64,000 bases of DNA. Origin: Solicoccozyma terricola (Eukaryota; Basidiomycota; Tremellomycetes; Filobasidiales; Piskurozymaceae). Positions 10,879-21,816 of this stretch are shown piece by piece. The stretch's first letter is position 1. Each line of letters opens with the position of its first letter. The position numbers were made by a program, and so were the translations under genes. The notes beneath the pieces were generated by a model. It did not search any database and was not told the DNA's origin. It saw only the letters and a program-made list of their open reading frames with translations. The stretch covers positions 387,378-451,377 of the forward strand of contig BCLD01000019.1 of assembly GCA_001600875.1 (NCBI GenBank). Reading direction: 5' to 3'.

Positions 10879-13800
10879 TCACAGTCCCAACCAGGTCATC
10901 GTCTTCCCCAGCTTCACGCTCTGCTTCAACGGCAGGTCCACAGACGATGTTCCCACAGACACCACGTACTCGGCCCTTTCTGCGATCCACCAGTTTCGCC
11001 TCTCGTCAAAGTATCGAAGAGCGTCCCTGTCCAGCTTGACACTGACGGTCTCCTTCTTGCCAGGAGCAAGATGAACCTTGGTGAACCCTCGCAGCTCCTT
11101 GACAGGGGTGGCCTGCGTACTACTTGGGTTCGACACATAGACCTGCACGACTTCACTTCCTGCAATAGACCCAGTGTTCTCGACGGTAACCTTGACCTCA
11201 AATTCACCTTCGTACGAGATCGTCGAGACGGAGAGATCCGAGAGCTTGAAGGTAGTGTAGGAAAGACCGTGACCAAAGGGGAACAAGGGCTTGATGCCGG
11301 ATTTGTCGAAGAAACGGTAGCCGACATAGATACTCTGCAATAAGTTTATGAATCGTTAGCCCAACCTCCGAAATCTGTCATCAGCCGTGAAAATACTCAC
11401 TTCATTATAAAGGGTCTTGCCCGGGGTGTCAGAAGTGATACCGAAACAAAGGTCGGATGGAGAGTCCTCCAAGCGTTTCCTGGTGGGATGATGAGCACGT
11501 CAGCATTTAAAGAGGATTGAGTATATCAGACGACTACTGACGGGAAGGTAAGAGGCAGTTTACTAGATGGATTGACCTTGCCGAAGAGCACGTCTGCGAG
11601 GGCATTACCAAGGTCGTTGCCGCCATAGAAAGCCTATAAAGAAAATCAAATTAGTCCTCGGTTAGATCATCCACTAGATCTTCCACGTCGTGCCGCCCAC
11701 TCACCTGAACCAAAGTCGGGGCTTCATCGACCCATGGCATTGCCACGGGAGTACCGGTTTGATTGACGATAATTGTCTTGGGGTTGGCCTTGAGGACGGC
11801 GGATACCAGCTTGTTCGAGCTACCCGGCAGGCTGTGACAGGTGATCAACGGTCAGCTATGGCCCACTGCTCCGCTTAAACCGATGGTAGTGATACTCACT
11901 CCATGTGCTTACGGTCGTACCCTTCCGACTCGAAGCTGTGGATCAAGAGACCGACGGACTGTAAGGGTCTTTCCAAGCTCAACAGTACTCCTACACTCAC
12001 TCCTCGTTGAGACCGACCACAACGACAGCAACGTCAGATGCCTTTGCAACAGCGACAGCTTCCGAAATGGCTTTGTCTTCGTCGATAAGGGGTAAAGCGC
12101 CGACACGAAGGGCGCCCGCCGTCTTGAAGGGACTGCCTCGAAGATCCACACGGGGCGAACATCGCACCTCCACTGAGTATTTCTTGCCCTTTTGCAAACC
12201 TCTCACGACACCCCGTCGTTCGGTTGATCCCATACCGAACCACAACTCTCCAGGACACCAAAGGCTGCTGTTGTTGACCACGAGCTTGCCATCGACGAAC
12301 AAGTTGGCGGAACCGACGGAGCCGAGAGCAAATTCCCAGTCGCCATCGGTGTCAGCTGTGAAAGTGGAAGTGAACTGTAAGATCGATGCAGTGTGAGTTG
12401 CCTATACGGAAGGGGGATGGACTGTGCCTAAGTTGACTACTTACACGAATGTAGGGACTTCCTTCGCTGACGTGCTGTGGCAAGCCGTCCATGAAGAACG
12501 CGTTCATGCTATTTGCCGGCGTAGTGTAAGCGGGCTCGGATTCAGCCTGAATGCCGGCCTTTTCTTCATCCCAAACAGCAGGTGGTTCACCGAGCCAGAA
12601 CTCGAGGAACCCGACATCCCTCTCACCGCCTTTAGTACCTTCCGGCATGGAACACAGCTTGGTCGCTGGTGGGAGATAGAGATACGACGAAGAACCGACG
12701 GCGAACTCGACTTTGGCGCCCAGCTCCTTGGCAGCTGTCTGAATCCCCTCAAGAGGAGTGACTGTGTAACTGGACAGGAGGGAAGCCGAACCACCGCCGG
12801 ACGTAACGGCGACTCGAGCATTGCTACCGATGACTGCAATCTTCTTGACGCCTTTTTGAATCGGTAGGACAGACTGTTCATTTTTGAGAAGGACGATTGC
12901 GTTTTGGGCGGCCTTTCGGAGGAGAGAACGTAGCTCAGGAGTGTCGACAAAGGTCTCCTTCTTTCCAAAGGGGATACCGGACGCCTTGGCGTACTTGACG
13001 AGACCGAGGACCTGCAGGAAAGATGGGAGCAATCAGCGATAGGGGCAGGGTTTGAGAGCCGACTATAAAGCTCACCTTGCGGACCCTCTCATCAATATCC
13101 CACATGAAGAGCTTACCAGCCTGCATCTGCCTCGAGATCTGTTGACCACGGAAGACCGGAGGGCCGGGCATCTCCAAATCCAATCCAGCCTTGATCGAAG
13201 TATCGCACGAGTAGACTCCCGTCCAATCGGACATGATCATGCCCTCAAACCCCCATTCCTCTCGCAAGATATCGTTCAATAGCTCCTTGTTCTCCGACAC
13301 ATGCGTACCGTTGACCTTGTTGTAACCAGACATGTAGCATTCGGGCTTGGAGAGCTTCTGGGCGATGCGGAATGGCTCGAGGTAGATTTCACGAAGAGCT
13401 CGGACAGGGATGATACTGTCATTAGCGAATCGCTCGAATTCCTGTTCATTGCCGACGTAGTGCTTGACGGTTGCAGCGACTTTTTGACCTTGAACACCTT
13501 GCACATATGCTGCTGCCAAATGACCGCTCAAGTTGGGATCTTCGCTGAAGCTTTCAAATCCACGACCACCAAGAGGACTTCGTTGGATGTTCATGGTTGG
13601 ACCGAGCAGGACATGGGCACCCTTGTGGTGGCATTCTTGACCAAGCATGTCACCTACCTCGCGCGCGAGATTGACATCGAACGAAGAACCGAGACCGGTA
13701 CCGCATGGGAAGCAGGCGGCGGGAGTGCCATTAAAGAACTGGTTGCCTGTAGGGGAGTGCAGAGGATTTAGCTTTGATAATGCAATGGGGAATGCACAGC

Positions 13801-14121
13801 AGGCAATCTCACCTCGGACTCCGTTCGGTCCATCACTCATTCGCACAGATGGAATGCCCTTTGCTGGGACGTCAGCGGTATGCCAAAAGTCCTGCGGAGA
13901 ACAGGGTGTAGTGATAAGCATAGTATCAACCGCAATATTCTACCGAACGAGTCACTTACCTTGCCAGCAAGGAGAGAGATCTTCTCGGCCTATCGAACGA
14001 GGTGGCGAAGGATTCAGGGGATAAGCAGGAGCTCGTGCCGGCGCGCGACTGACTCCCTGTGCCCACTCACCAAAGAGAGGGACTGAAGGACAGCCTCGAC
14101 ATCGAAATCTTCACCGGCCAT
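10879..14121 (-). CDS. GH3 beta-glucosidase with PA14 insert and fibronectin-III-like end
   Basis: This glycoside hydrolase family 3 enzyme should release terminal beta-linked glucose from oligosaccharides or glucosides. From ATG 14121 ([17 protein letters not shown]) the exons give [47 protein letters not shown] and [12 protein letters not shown], whose Asp is the expected nucleophile. A PA14-like segment ([25 protein letters not shown]) interrupts the second alpha/beta domain, as in fungal beta-glucosidases of this subgroup. The second domain resumes with VVVVGLNE and [18 protein letters not shown], and the C-terminus ([29 protein letters not shown]) is the fibronectin-III-like module. No signal peptide is seen, so the enzyme is probably intracellular. 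Its promoter shares a 13-bp element with the GH1 gene at 58.8 kb. Confidence 0.92.
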
Positions 14122-14465
14122 GATGGGATGTGAGTTCAGGTAGGAAGCTGAGGACTGGGGTGGTGTGTGCACAGAAACGGAGTTGTCCTGCGAGTCGCCA
14201 GATTGCTGGGACTTATATACCAGCGAGTTCCCGGCCTGCCTTGCGCGGCGAAACCTGTTTGTGGGGAATCTCTTCGGCGGAGTTGCTGGCCGGATCAATT
14301 AGTTCTTTACACCGACGCGGCGAAACTTGGATACCCACCGCCATGTGGAGGGCATGTACGTACCAAATCTGGCCGAGCATCGTGATTTCATCGGACAAGA
14401 CCTAACATACAAGGACACAAGGCGCACACACAAGATTCTCCGCTCGATACAAGCCTCCACAATTC
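14122..14465. other. Promoter interval of the GH3 gene
   Basis: No gene seen. It lies between the GH3 start and the AP-1 beta stop, so it should drive GH3 only. GCGGCGAAAC occurs twice (14245-14254 and 14317-14326). Confidence 0.6.
14315..14327 (+). promoter_or_regulatory. 13-bp element shared with the GH1 beta-glucosidase promoter
   Basis: ACGCGGCGAAACT lies about 195 bp upstream of the GH3 start and is repeated exactly at 58684-58696 upstream of the GH1 start. A 10-bp core copy is at 14245-14254. Regulator unknown. Confidence 0.5.
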
Positions 14466-17400
14466 TCAGAATAACGACTCGTCCCTGACCTTTCCCTGCG
14501 GCCTTGGCTCATCTGCCTGGTAGCCCCCGAAGACGCCCTCCAGCTGGGCATATGGGTCGTCCTCCATCAGGCCAGGTGAAGCAACAAAGCGATCACTTTC
14601 CACGCCGGCAACGTTGTAGTCGTTGGACAGAGTCGGGTTAGCAGAGTCGGGTTGCCCGCCGTTGTGGTCGGAAAGCAAGTTTACGTCCTCGGTGGGTCTG
14701 GGGGGTACAGTAGGTCGAGAGATTGCTGTGGGAGCTGCGACACCGTGTGGCGTGAGAAGATGCCGTCGAGATGAAGAATTGAGGGCGGGGGAATCTGATA
14801 AACGCCGATGTAGGGTTTCAGCAGCGGTAAGCTTGGTAATCGCCGGCCGATAGGCAGCTTACCAGGTAGATATCTAGCCTTCGCTGTTCGAATGAATGTT
14901 TGAGGGCTTTTGTGGTATATGCTGGAAAGGGTGCCAGTATGCAAAAGGAGCTAGCGTGACAGCGTGCAATCATTAGTAATGTGTATAGGTCTATCCCGTA
15001 TGAGGGTACTCACCTGATCCAGCATCCCTTTGTCCATCCTGTCTGTCTCGGTTGAGATTGGAGGTTTATCTGCTAGGACGATGTCTCGCGTAGCAGAAGG
15101 ATTCGTGGATAGTAATCGCCAGTACATGTAACCCTGGAGAGTAGACGCAATAAACATCACGTATTGCTACGACATTTAAAAGGAAACACTCACCCTATCT
15201 CTGAGATCTGGATTGTCTACCTCCTCAGTGGCAAGTTTCAGCACTCTCGGAACAAGATCTTGCCCTGCGGTAGGCCGTTGGATGAAAAGCTTGACTATGG
15301 CGGTGAGAAGGGCCAGTTGAACCTACGGATCGAATGCGTCATCGCATCGTCGGGTCTTTCCTCTAGGTGTCACATCACTCACCTCCGTCGGCTCCTCATT
15401 GAACGTGAATAAAAAGTCCTCCAACAACTCATCACTGTTCTCGATCCGATCCGCGTATTGTCCAATGATCCAGATCATTGCAGCCTTGGCTTCCGGCTCG
15501 TCTAAAGCGTCCAGATTTTCACACAATGTCCCAATGATGCTCTCGTACTGATTCGGATACCGTCGGAATATATCCTTGATAACGACGATTCCTTCCTGAA
15601 CGACATACGAGATTTTGGTTTGGATCAATTGGAGAAGTACGTTCACACATTGGTCCGCAGAAGGTCCGATTTTGATGGCCAGTCGGCCGATAGACCGGAC
15701 GGCTTTCCGAACAAAGTCGACGTCGACTTCCGAGGCGTATCTGTTATTGTATATTGCGTCAGCTGGGAGTCTTCTGCATACTGCGCTCTTGAACTCACTC
15801 CTTTAGCTCAGCCAACACCTCTGACACGTTTTCCTCCCTCGCCAACCGGTACATGATCTCCAATTTAGCAAGTTTGACGTAAATCGGATCATTATACTTG
15901 CAGAAGAACACCTTGACCTCGTTCTGAAGGATGGCTGGTCTTCGCTGAATGATAAGGAGGATATTTCGAAGACCGACGTATTGTACCTCTGGCCCAGAGG
16001 AGAGTAAAGTGACTGGTTTCGATGAATTTTCGTCAGTTCAATGACATACAGCCAGGAGAGCAACACTTTCCCCCCACTCACCAAGTGGCGGGCCCATCTT
16101 CCTCTCCAAAGTTCGGATCAGACTCTCATCCTCCATATAATTCATGAGATAGAGCAACACCTTGATAGTGGTAAGCACGACTGCGCTATTTGCATGTTGT
16201 AGACGGACTGATATCCTCTCTCCAAGCTGCTCGGCGTCAAGTGACGTGGTAGGGACAAATGATAACAGCGAATCGAGGATGTACACTTGACTGAATCTGG
16301 GGGACCAGTGTGAAGGGGAGACTCATCAGCATGTCATTCGCTTAGGGTTAGACCCATAGGAACACGTCGACACTCACTCTGAACATTCACCGAGCGCTGC
16401 TACCAGCTTTCCAGCCACAGTAACATTCAACCGTAGTTGAATATCATCACTTCGTTCCGAGATCTCTACCAAAGCAGCTACCGCGTTCGCTACCACTGTA
16501 GGATTACCGTCTGCTAGTAGATCTCTAATGGTATGGCGAAACACAGGGTTATCAGAATGAAACATTAACCAAACGACCACCTGGTTATCGAATTTCTCAC
16601 CTCAACATTGCGACGAATCCCTCTCTTTCAATAACCTTCCTTCCTGGTTCCGTGACATACAGCTTGGCGACACTATAGCGGGGTTCCAGCGCACACGTTC
16701 AGTCCTTCACTTCCAAGAAACCAATGCACTACCATACTCTTCAAGAGAACTCACGCAATAGCACCCGTCTTCCTGACATATGGATCATTATCCACAAGAG
16801 CATGTCGTAAAGGATCAACAAGCGCTGCAATGATAGAAGGAAGTGGTATACACGACATTGTTCTTATTGCCAATGCACGAATGAGGGGATTCCGATCTGC
16901 GCAGTCCTATTATGGATGGAACGGACGGAGAGTTAGGATTGACATAGAGAAGTTCATGTGGGGAAGCGCGGTGAATCGTTACCGAGAGAAACCCAGTGAT
17001 TGCGAATGTCACTTCGTCAGGCCGAGATCGACCATAATTGACGAGATAAAGGTAGACCACTATGGGAGGGGAGAAGCGTTCATGAGAGCCATTCCTCGGC
17101 ATTCAAATAAGTGACCATACACCACGACTTACTCTTCTTGATCTCTAGTACCTGTATCATTAAACATTGTACAATCTCTGGGAAAAGCGGAGACACTAAA
17201 CAACATTCAAAAATCAGTACGCTCCAATTGAAAACGCAAACCCAACGACAAAACCAAACAACATCCAACCGGAACTTACTATCATTCCCCATCGTCATAT
17301 TCGCAATAACCTTCTTCAACGCGATTTTCTTCTTGGCAAATCCTTTATCCTTTTTATCCGCTTGTTGAAGCTCCGTTCGCAACTCCTGGGTCTTACCACG

Positions 17401-17523
17401 AGCTGATAGGGTAAACCGTAAAGCCACGCGAAGTGGTTGGGAACTCGTTTAAGAAATTGCATTTCTGGACGAACTCAATCGATTAAAACCATCCAACGTA
17501 CTGAAGAACTTTGCATCGGCCAT
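14466..17523 (-). CDS. APL2: AP-1 complex beta subunit (beta-adaptin, APL2)
   Basis: Large beta subunit of the clathrin adaptor at the trans-Golgi/endosome. ATG 17523 (MADAKFF) splices to [19 protein letters not shown] and then [27 protein letters not shown] and [14 protein letters not shown], the beta-adaptin N-terminus. Later exons give armadillo-like helical repeats ([89 protein letters not shown]). The C-terminus is a short linker rich in Pro/Asp/Gly ending ...KVRDESLF, with no appendage domain, which fits fungal beta-1 rather than vertebrate beta-1/2. It has about a dozen short introns. The 841-bp interval to divergent eS1 holds its promoter. Confidence 0.92.
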
Positions 17524-18364
17524 CTTGTCTCCTCTTGTACGGCTATCTACCCCTTCTCTTCCGTCTTGAAGTTGATCCCCGTAGAGGATGGTGCGCTACT
17601 ATGGTATGAGGGGATATCTAGGAATGCGGAACAATGAGACCCATCGGGGAGAGTGGGCGGTGACGAGCGTGGTTGGCCGGTCTTCCCGCGGTGCACTTTT
17701 TATTATTTTGTACGCGTCACCGCGGATGTGAATGGGGAAACCGACCCTTCGTGCTATTTGACCAACAAGGGCAATCAATGTCTCGGTCTTACGTGAACGG
17801 CGGTACTTGGCCCATTGCACATTGTTCATATCGGTTAATATGTATGCATGAAAGAAGACGCAACGTATTTGATTGCAAGATCTCATAATGTGACATCGGC
17901 GTCGAGCAGCGGGTTCGAAAGTGACAAAGTTAGCTACGGCTTAGGGAAACCCAAGGATTAGGGAGATGGGTTGAAAGGTATGATATGACTTGTATGATGA
18001 AATTCATTCCTTAGGCTGGCAGGGCGGAGATACTTGGAGAAATCAACTAATGAGCTGGATTTCAGGGGATGTAATATGACACGTCATTGAAACCGGCCGC
18101 GCTCTCCTAGCAACGTCGGCGATACGTGGCCTGCCACGTTTCTTATCCCCGACCCGCCACGCCCACTGCACTTCAGTTGGCTCCCCTCCATCGCGCCTAG
18201 AAATGCGCCCGCGTTTCCGTCTCACTAAGCGCACTCCAGACCCCTCCTACTCCATCACCACGTCTGCCCACCCAGACCCGACCACAGATCATCAAGTAAA
18301 TTCGTGAGTGTCTGGCAAGTCGTTTACTCCAAAACCAACTCGCTCATCTCGTGCATCACAGAAC
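17524..18364. other. AP-1 beta / eS1 divergent intergenic region
   Basis: No gene with recognisable motifs. A box identical to those of the CWC21/SND2 promoter (reverse complement of AATGACGTGT) lies at 18079-18088, about 280 bp upstream of the eS1 start, and a pyrimidine-rich leader precedes that ATG. A GGGTTCGAAA string near 17908 has no surrounding tRNA cloverleaf. Confidence 0.55.
18079..18088 (-). promoter_or_regulatory. AATGACGTGT box upstream of eS1
   Basis: ACACGTCATT on the plus strand is the exact reverse complement of the ten-base box repeated in the CWC21/SND2 promoter. Confidence 0.45.
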
Positions 18365-19623
18365 ATGGCCGTCGGGAAGAACAAGGTGGGTGTTGGAATA
18401 GCCATCGTGGTTAGGGAGAGGAGGTCTCAGGGCGAGGATCAAAAGATGCCAAAGATGTTTGGCGGTTGGAGGGAAGGGGCCAAGATGTAGTCGACGACGG
18501 TTTTCGCTGACGTTTGTTTTTCCTTGTTTCCTTACAGCGACTCTCTAAGGGCAAGAAGGCGAGCATTGTTATTCTCTCAGTCGCATCCTCGTGTCCCGTA
18601 ATACTAACCAGTGTTCCCGTCTTTTTCTTTCTTTTACCAAACAGGGAATCAAGAAGAAGGTCATCGACCCCTTCTCCCGAAAGGACTGGTACGATATCCG
18701 AGCACCATCAATCTTCGAGGTCAAGAACGTCGGCAAGACTCTTGTTAACCGATCTCAGGGTTTGAAGAATGCCAACGATTCCCTTAAGGGCCGAGTCGTT
18801 GAGATCTCTCTCGGTGATTTGAACAAGGAGGAGGAGCAGTCGTACAGGAAGATCAAGCTGAGGGTTGAGGATGTCAAGGTGGGTTCGAAGGCGTAGTAGA
18901 GATGATATTACAAACCAGTCGCAGCGGAACTGACTCCCTGTTTTTTTTTTTTTTTTTTTCGTTTTTTCTTTTCGCAGGGCAAGAACTGCCTCACCGCTTT
19001 CCACGGTATGGACTTCACCACCGACAAGCTCCGATCTCTCGTCCGCAAATGGCAAACCTTGATCGAGGCTCACATCGACGTCCGAACTACCGACGGTTAC
19101 CTCGTTCGACTTTTCGCCATCGCCTTCACCCGAAAGAACAGACAACAAGTCAAGAAGACCACGTACGCACAGTCTTCCCAGATCAGGCAGATCAGGCAGA
19201 AGATGTTCGAGATCATGAAGAGGGAATCTGAATGCGAGTTGAAGGAGTTGGTACAGAAGTTTGTACCAGAGAGTATCGGTAGGGAGATTGAGAAGGCTAC
19301 CAAGGTGAGAAGAGACGGGAATGGACAAACCTGAATCGACGAACGGGAACACTGACGTGAGGTCATTTTCGGATTTTTTCAGGGTATCTTCCCTCTTCAA
19401 AACGTCTACGTCCGAAAAGCCAAGATCATCAAGGCACCCAAGCTTGATCTCAGCAAGCTCCTCGAGTCTCACGGCGAGGCCACTGACGTGAGTTCTCCCT
19501 GTGTAAAAACGGAAACTGTCGTAGAACAATCCCCGTCTGACATCCCGCTTTCCCCCTAATCAGGCGACCGGCACCAAGGTCGTTTCAGACTACGTCGAGC
19601 CAGAGGTTCAGGCTTCCGTCTAA
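18365..19623 (+). CDS. RPS1: 40S ribosomal protein eS1 (S3a)
   Basis: Structural protein of the small ribosomal subunit. Exons join to [47 protein letters not shown], then [71 protein letters not shown], and the end [10 protein letters not shown], full length for the family. The N-terminal part is cut into very small exons, as is common for ribosomal genes. The second exon (18538-18558) ends at a GC donor, making 18559-18644 a GC-AG intron with a perfect TACTAAC branch site at 18602-18608. The third-exon donor is followed by a long T run before its acceptor. High confidence. Confidence 0.97.
18559..18644 (+). other. GC-AG intron in eS1
   Basis: The donor reads AAG|GCGAGC, the branch site TACTAAC is at 18602-18608 and the acceptor is CAAACAG|GGA. 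Protein conservation (SKGKK|GIKKKV) fixes both ends, and no GT donor lies in the right place. Confidence 0.85.
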
Positions 19624-19956
19624 GATGTTCTCCGAGTTCTTTTTTTTCCTTCGTAAAGAGGGGAACAAGTTCACAGTGCATCGACGATGGAGATCATGGG
19701 AGGACTTTTTCGGGGTGTAGATTTGTCGTAGCGAGGACTTTATCAGTGCTATGATATTTGCATGTCGATTTTGAAACAAACAAGAAAAGGAAAACGCGTT
19801 ACACTCGGCAGGCATTGATAGCGTCGAATGAACTCGGTGTAATCCTCAATTACCACCCTGTTTGCCATGGCGCAGCTGCAGTACGATATGCCAATATATG
19901 CTCAATACAATGCAATAAGATAAACGAGGTCTGTTCCGCGCTCTACAATGCCAGAA
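19624..19956. other. Convergent intergenic between eS1 and the KAPA-synthase-like gene
   Basis: 3' regions of two convergent genes. T/A-rich stretches are present and no gene is seen. Confidence 0.5.
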
Positions 19957-21509
19957 TCACAACCTAGCCTTCACCGCCCCGCCAACACTACCCTGCTGCA
20001 TCTCGACCCATTCTCTCACCCCATTCACTAACCCCTCCAGATCCCCCTCCTCATTATCAGCATGCAGACAAACCCTCACCCTCTCCATACCCTTCGGCAC
20101 AGTCGGATAAACAACAGGTCGGACTAGGTAACCTAGCGTCTGAAGATGTTCAGCTAGAGCGTGTGGTTGAGGTGTAAGGATCGGCTGAATTGGTGTGGAA
20201 TACGCAGAGGTGAAGGGAGAAGGTGATGGTGGAAGTAGTGATACGAGTGGAGATGGGGAGGTTGCGCAGAGTTGTTTCAAGGAGCGGGAAAGATGATTAC
20301 ATCGTTGTGTTAGTCTTTGACGACGCTATGAGGGATTGCGAAGGTGTCAGCTACGGCGCAGGAGAGAGATAGAGCCAACAGTGACAGACTCACCTCGTCT
20401 CCTTCGTTCGATTGCAGTACATCCCATGCACATCCTATGGACAGTACGTTTAGCACGCTCATAGCAGTAGAGAATATGAAAGGTCGAGCGTAGTTGATTA
20501 GAAATTCTCGTATTGGTTGGGAGGATAGCAGAACGGCTGACAGTCTTTTTATCAGTGTCCATTATCAAATCGGGCGCATTGGCTCGCACAACTCACCTCC
20601 TTGACCACCAACACCCTTCCCAAAAGTCATCAATCTTACATCCACCCACTCGCCAACCTCTTCGCCCAACGACGCCACGAATCCACGCCCTTGCTCCCCA
20701 TACAATCCGGTAGTATGTGCTTCATCAACCACGATGCAGATCTGTCTACGAGAGAGGATATCCGGATGCCGATATACGACTTCTTTCATCATCTTCACGA
20801 TTTGTGGAAGACACGCTAGGTCGCCGTCCATCGAGTAGAGGGATTCAACCGCGATAAATAAGACGGGTGGGGATACTGGGCTAGTTTTGGCCACCCCACA
20901 GGCTTGTATCCATGCTGTTGTCATCACGATTTCTTCCACGATCCTCCTCAGATTCTCAACGTCGTTGTGCTTGAAAGGTTTCCGATTAGAAAGAGCTACT
21001 CTCCCACTCCTCATTCCATCCCAAACACTCGCATGAATCAGTTCATCAAATACCACCCAGTCGCCTTGTTGAGGGACACTGGAGAAATATGAGACGTTCG
21101 CGTCCCATCCAGAGTTAAACAGCAGAGCCGAAGGGGAATGGAAGAACGTAGAAAGGCGGGACTCTAAGGCAAGATGGTGCGAAGTTGTCCCGTCAAGGAG
21201 TCGGGAGCCAGTTGACCCGAAGAGAGAGGAGACGGTTGAACGAGCGGTTTCGAGGAAGCGCTCGCGGAGAGCTGCTGAATCTGTTATAGACAGGTAGTCG
21301 TTCGAAGACTGTGTGAAGGCGACGATGACCAGATTAGTGAGACGGGAACGAGGTTTATCCCGGTATAGCCCACTCACGAAATCGATCATTCCCGCCCTGT
21401 TCTGAGACGAGCCAGACCTCCGTTCTCTGAGCTTCAACGACCGCAGTCGCCCTTTATGCTTGCGGGATTGCAGGATGGATCCTGCTCTGTCGTCCAGCGC
21501 ATGCTGCAT
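19957..21509 (-). CDS. 8-amino-7-oxononanoate (KAPA) synthase-like PLP enzyme
   Basis: Class-II aminotransferase-fold enzyme of the alpha-oxoamine synthase family, expected to condense an acyl thioester with an amino acid; closest to BioF, which makes the biotin precursor KAPA. Minus-strand exons give MIDFSSNDYLSI, STGSRLLDGTTSHHLALESRLSTFF, ALLFNSGWDANVSYFSSVPQQGDWVVFDELIHASVWDGMR, IVVDEAHTTGLYGEQGRGF and LMTFGKGVGGQGG, with the PLP lysine in FGKG, followed by PIREFLINYARPFIFSTAM and PHALAEHLQTLGYLVRPVVYPTVPKGMERVRV. The ATG at 21509 (MQHALDDR) starts where family homology starts; an in-frame ATG at 21698 would add a Ser-rich leader that could be a targeting sequence. No other biotin gene is nearby. 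The exact product (KAPA versus related) is inferred. Confidence 0.85.
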
Positions 21510-21816
21510 GGTGACAAGACGTTGGAGGATGGTGAGAGGATGGTGAGAGGATGACTTTGCTCGAATTGCCCAACTTCTTTGCTTCGGGAACTGGGACGGA
21601 GCGACTAACCGACTAACCCCAAACCGCGATGGACTGCACGTGACCGACATGTGCGGAGGTGATGACGAGGAGCACTGCAGCGATGACTTTGGACGCAAGT
21701 ATAGTAAGTCATCCAGCAGACAGCGTCGCCAGTCTCATCCGAAGACTCTCGAGGTAGTCGCACAGTCGGTCCATTCCCGCGCCAACAGCTACGATCGGTC
21801 GTTCCTCGTGTCCAAT
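21510..21816. promoter_or_regulatory. KAPA-synthase-like / AP-3 mu divergent promoter
   Basis: A 307-bp interval between divergent starts with GCACGTGACC at 21636-21645, an E-box/Cbf1-type motif. No gene seen. Confidence 0.45.

Noticed and set aside
17895..17960. GGGTTCGAAA string suggesting a tRNA T-loop
   Set aside because: No acceptor, D or anticodon stems could be drawn around it.
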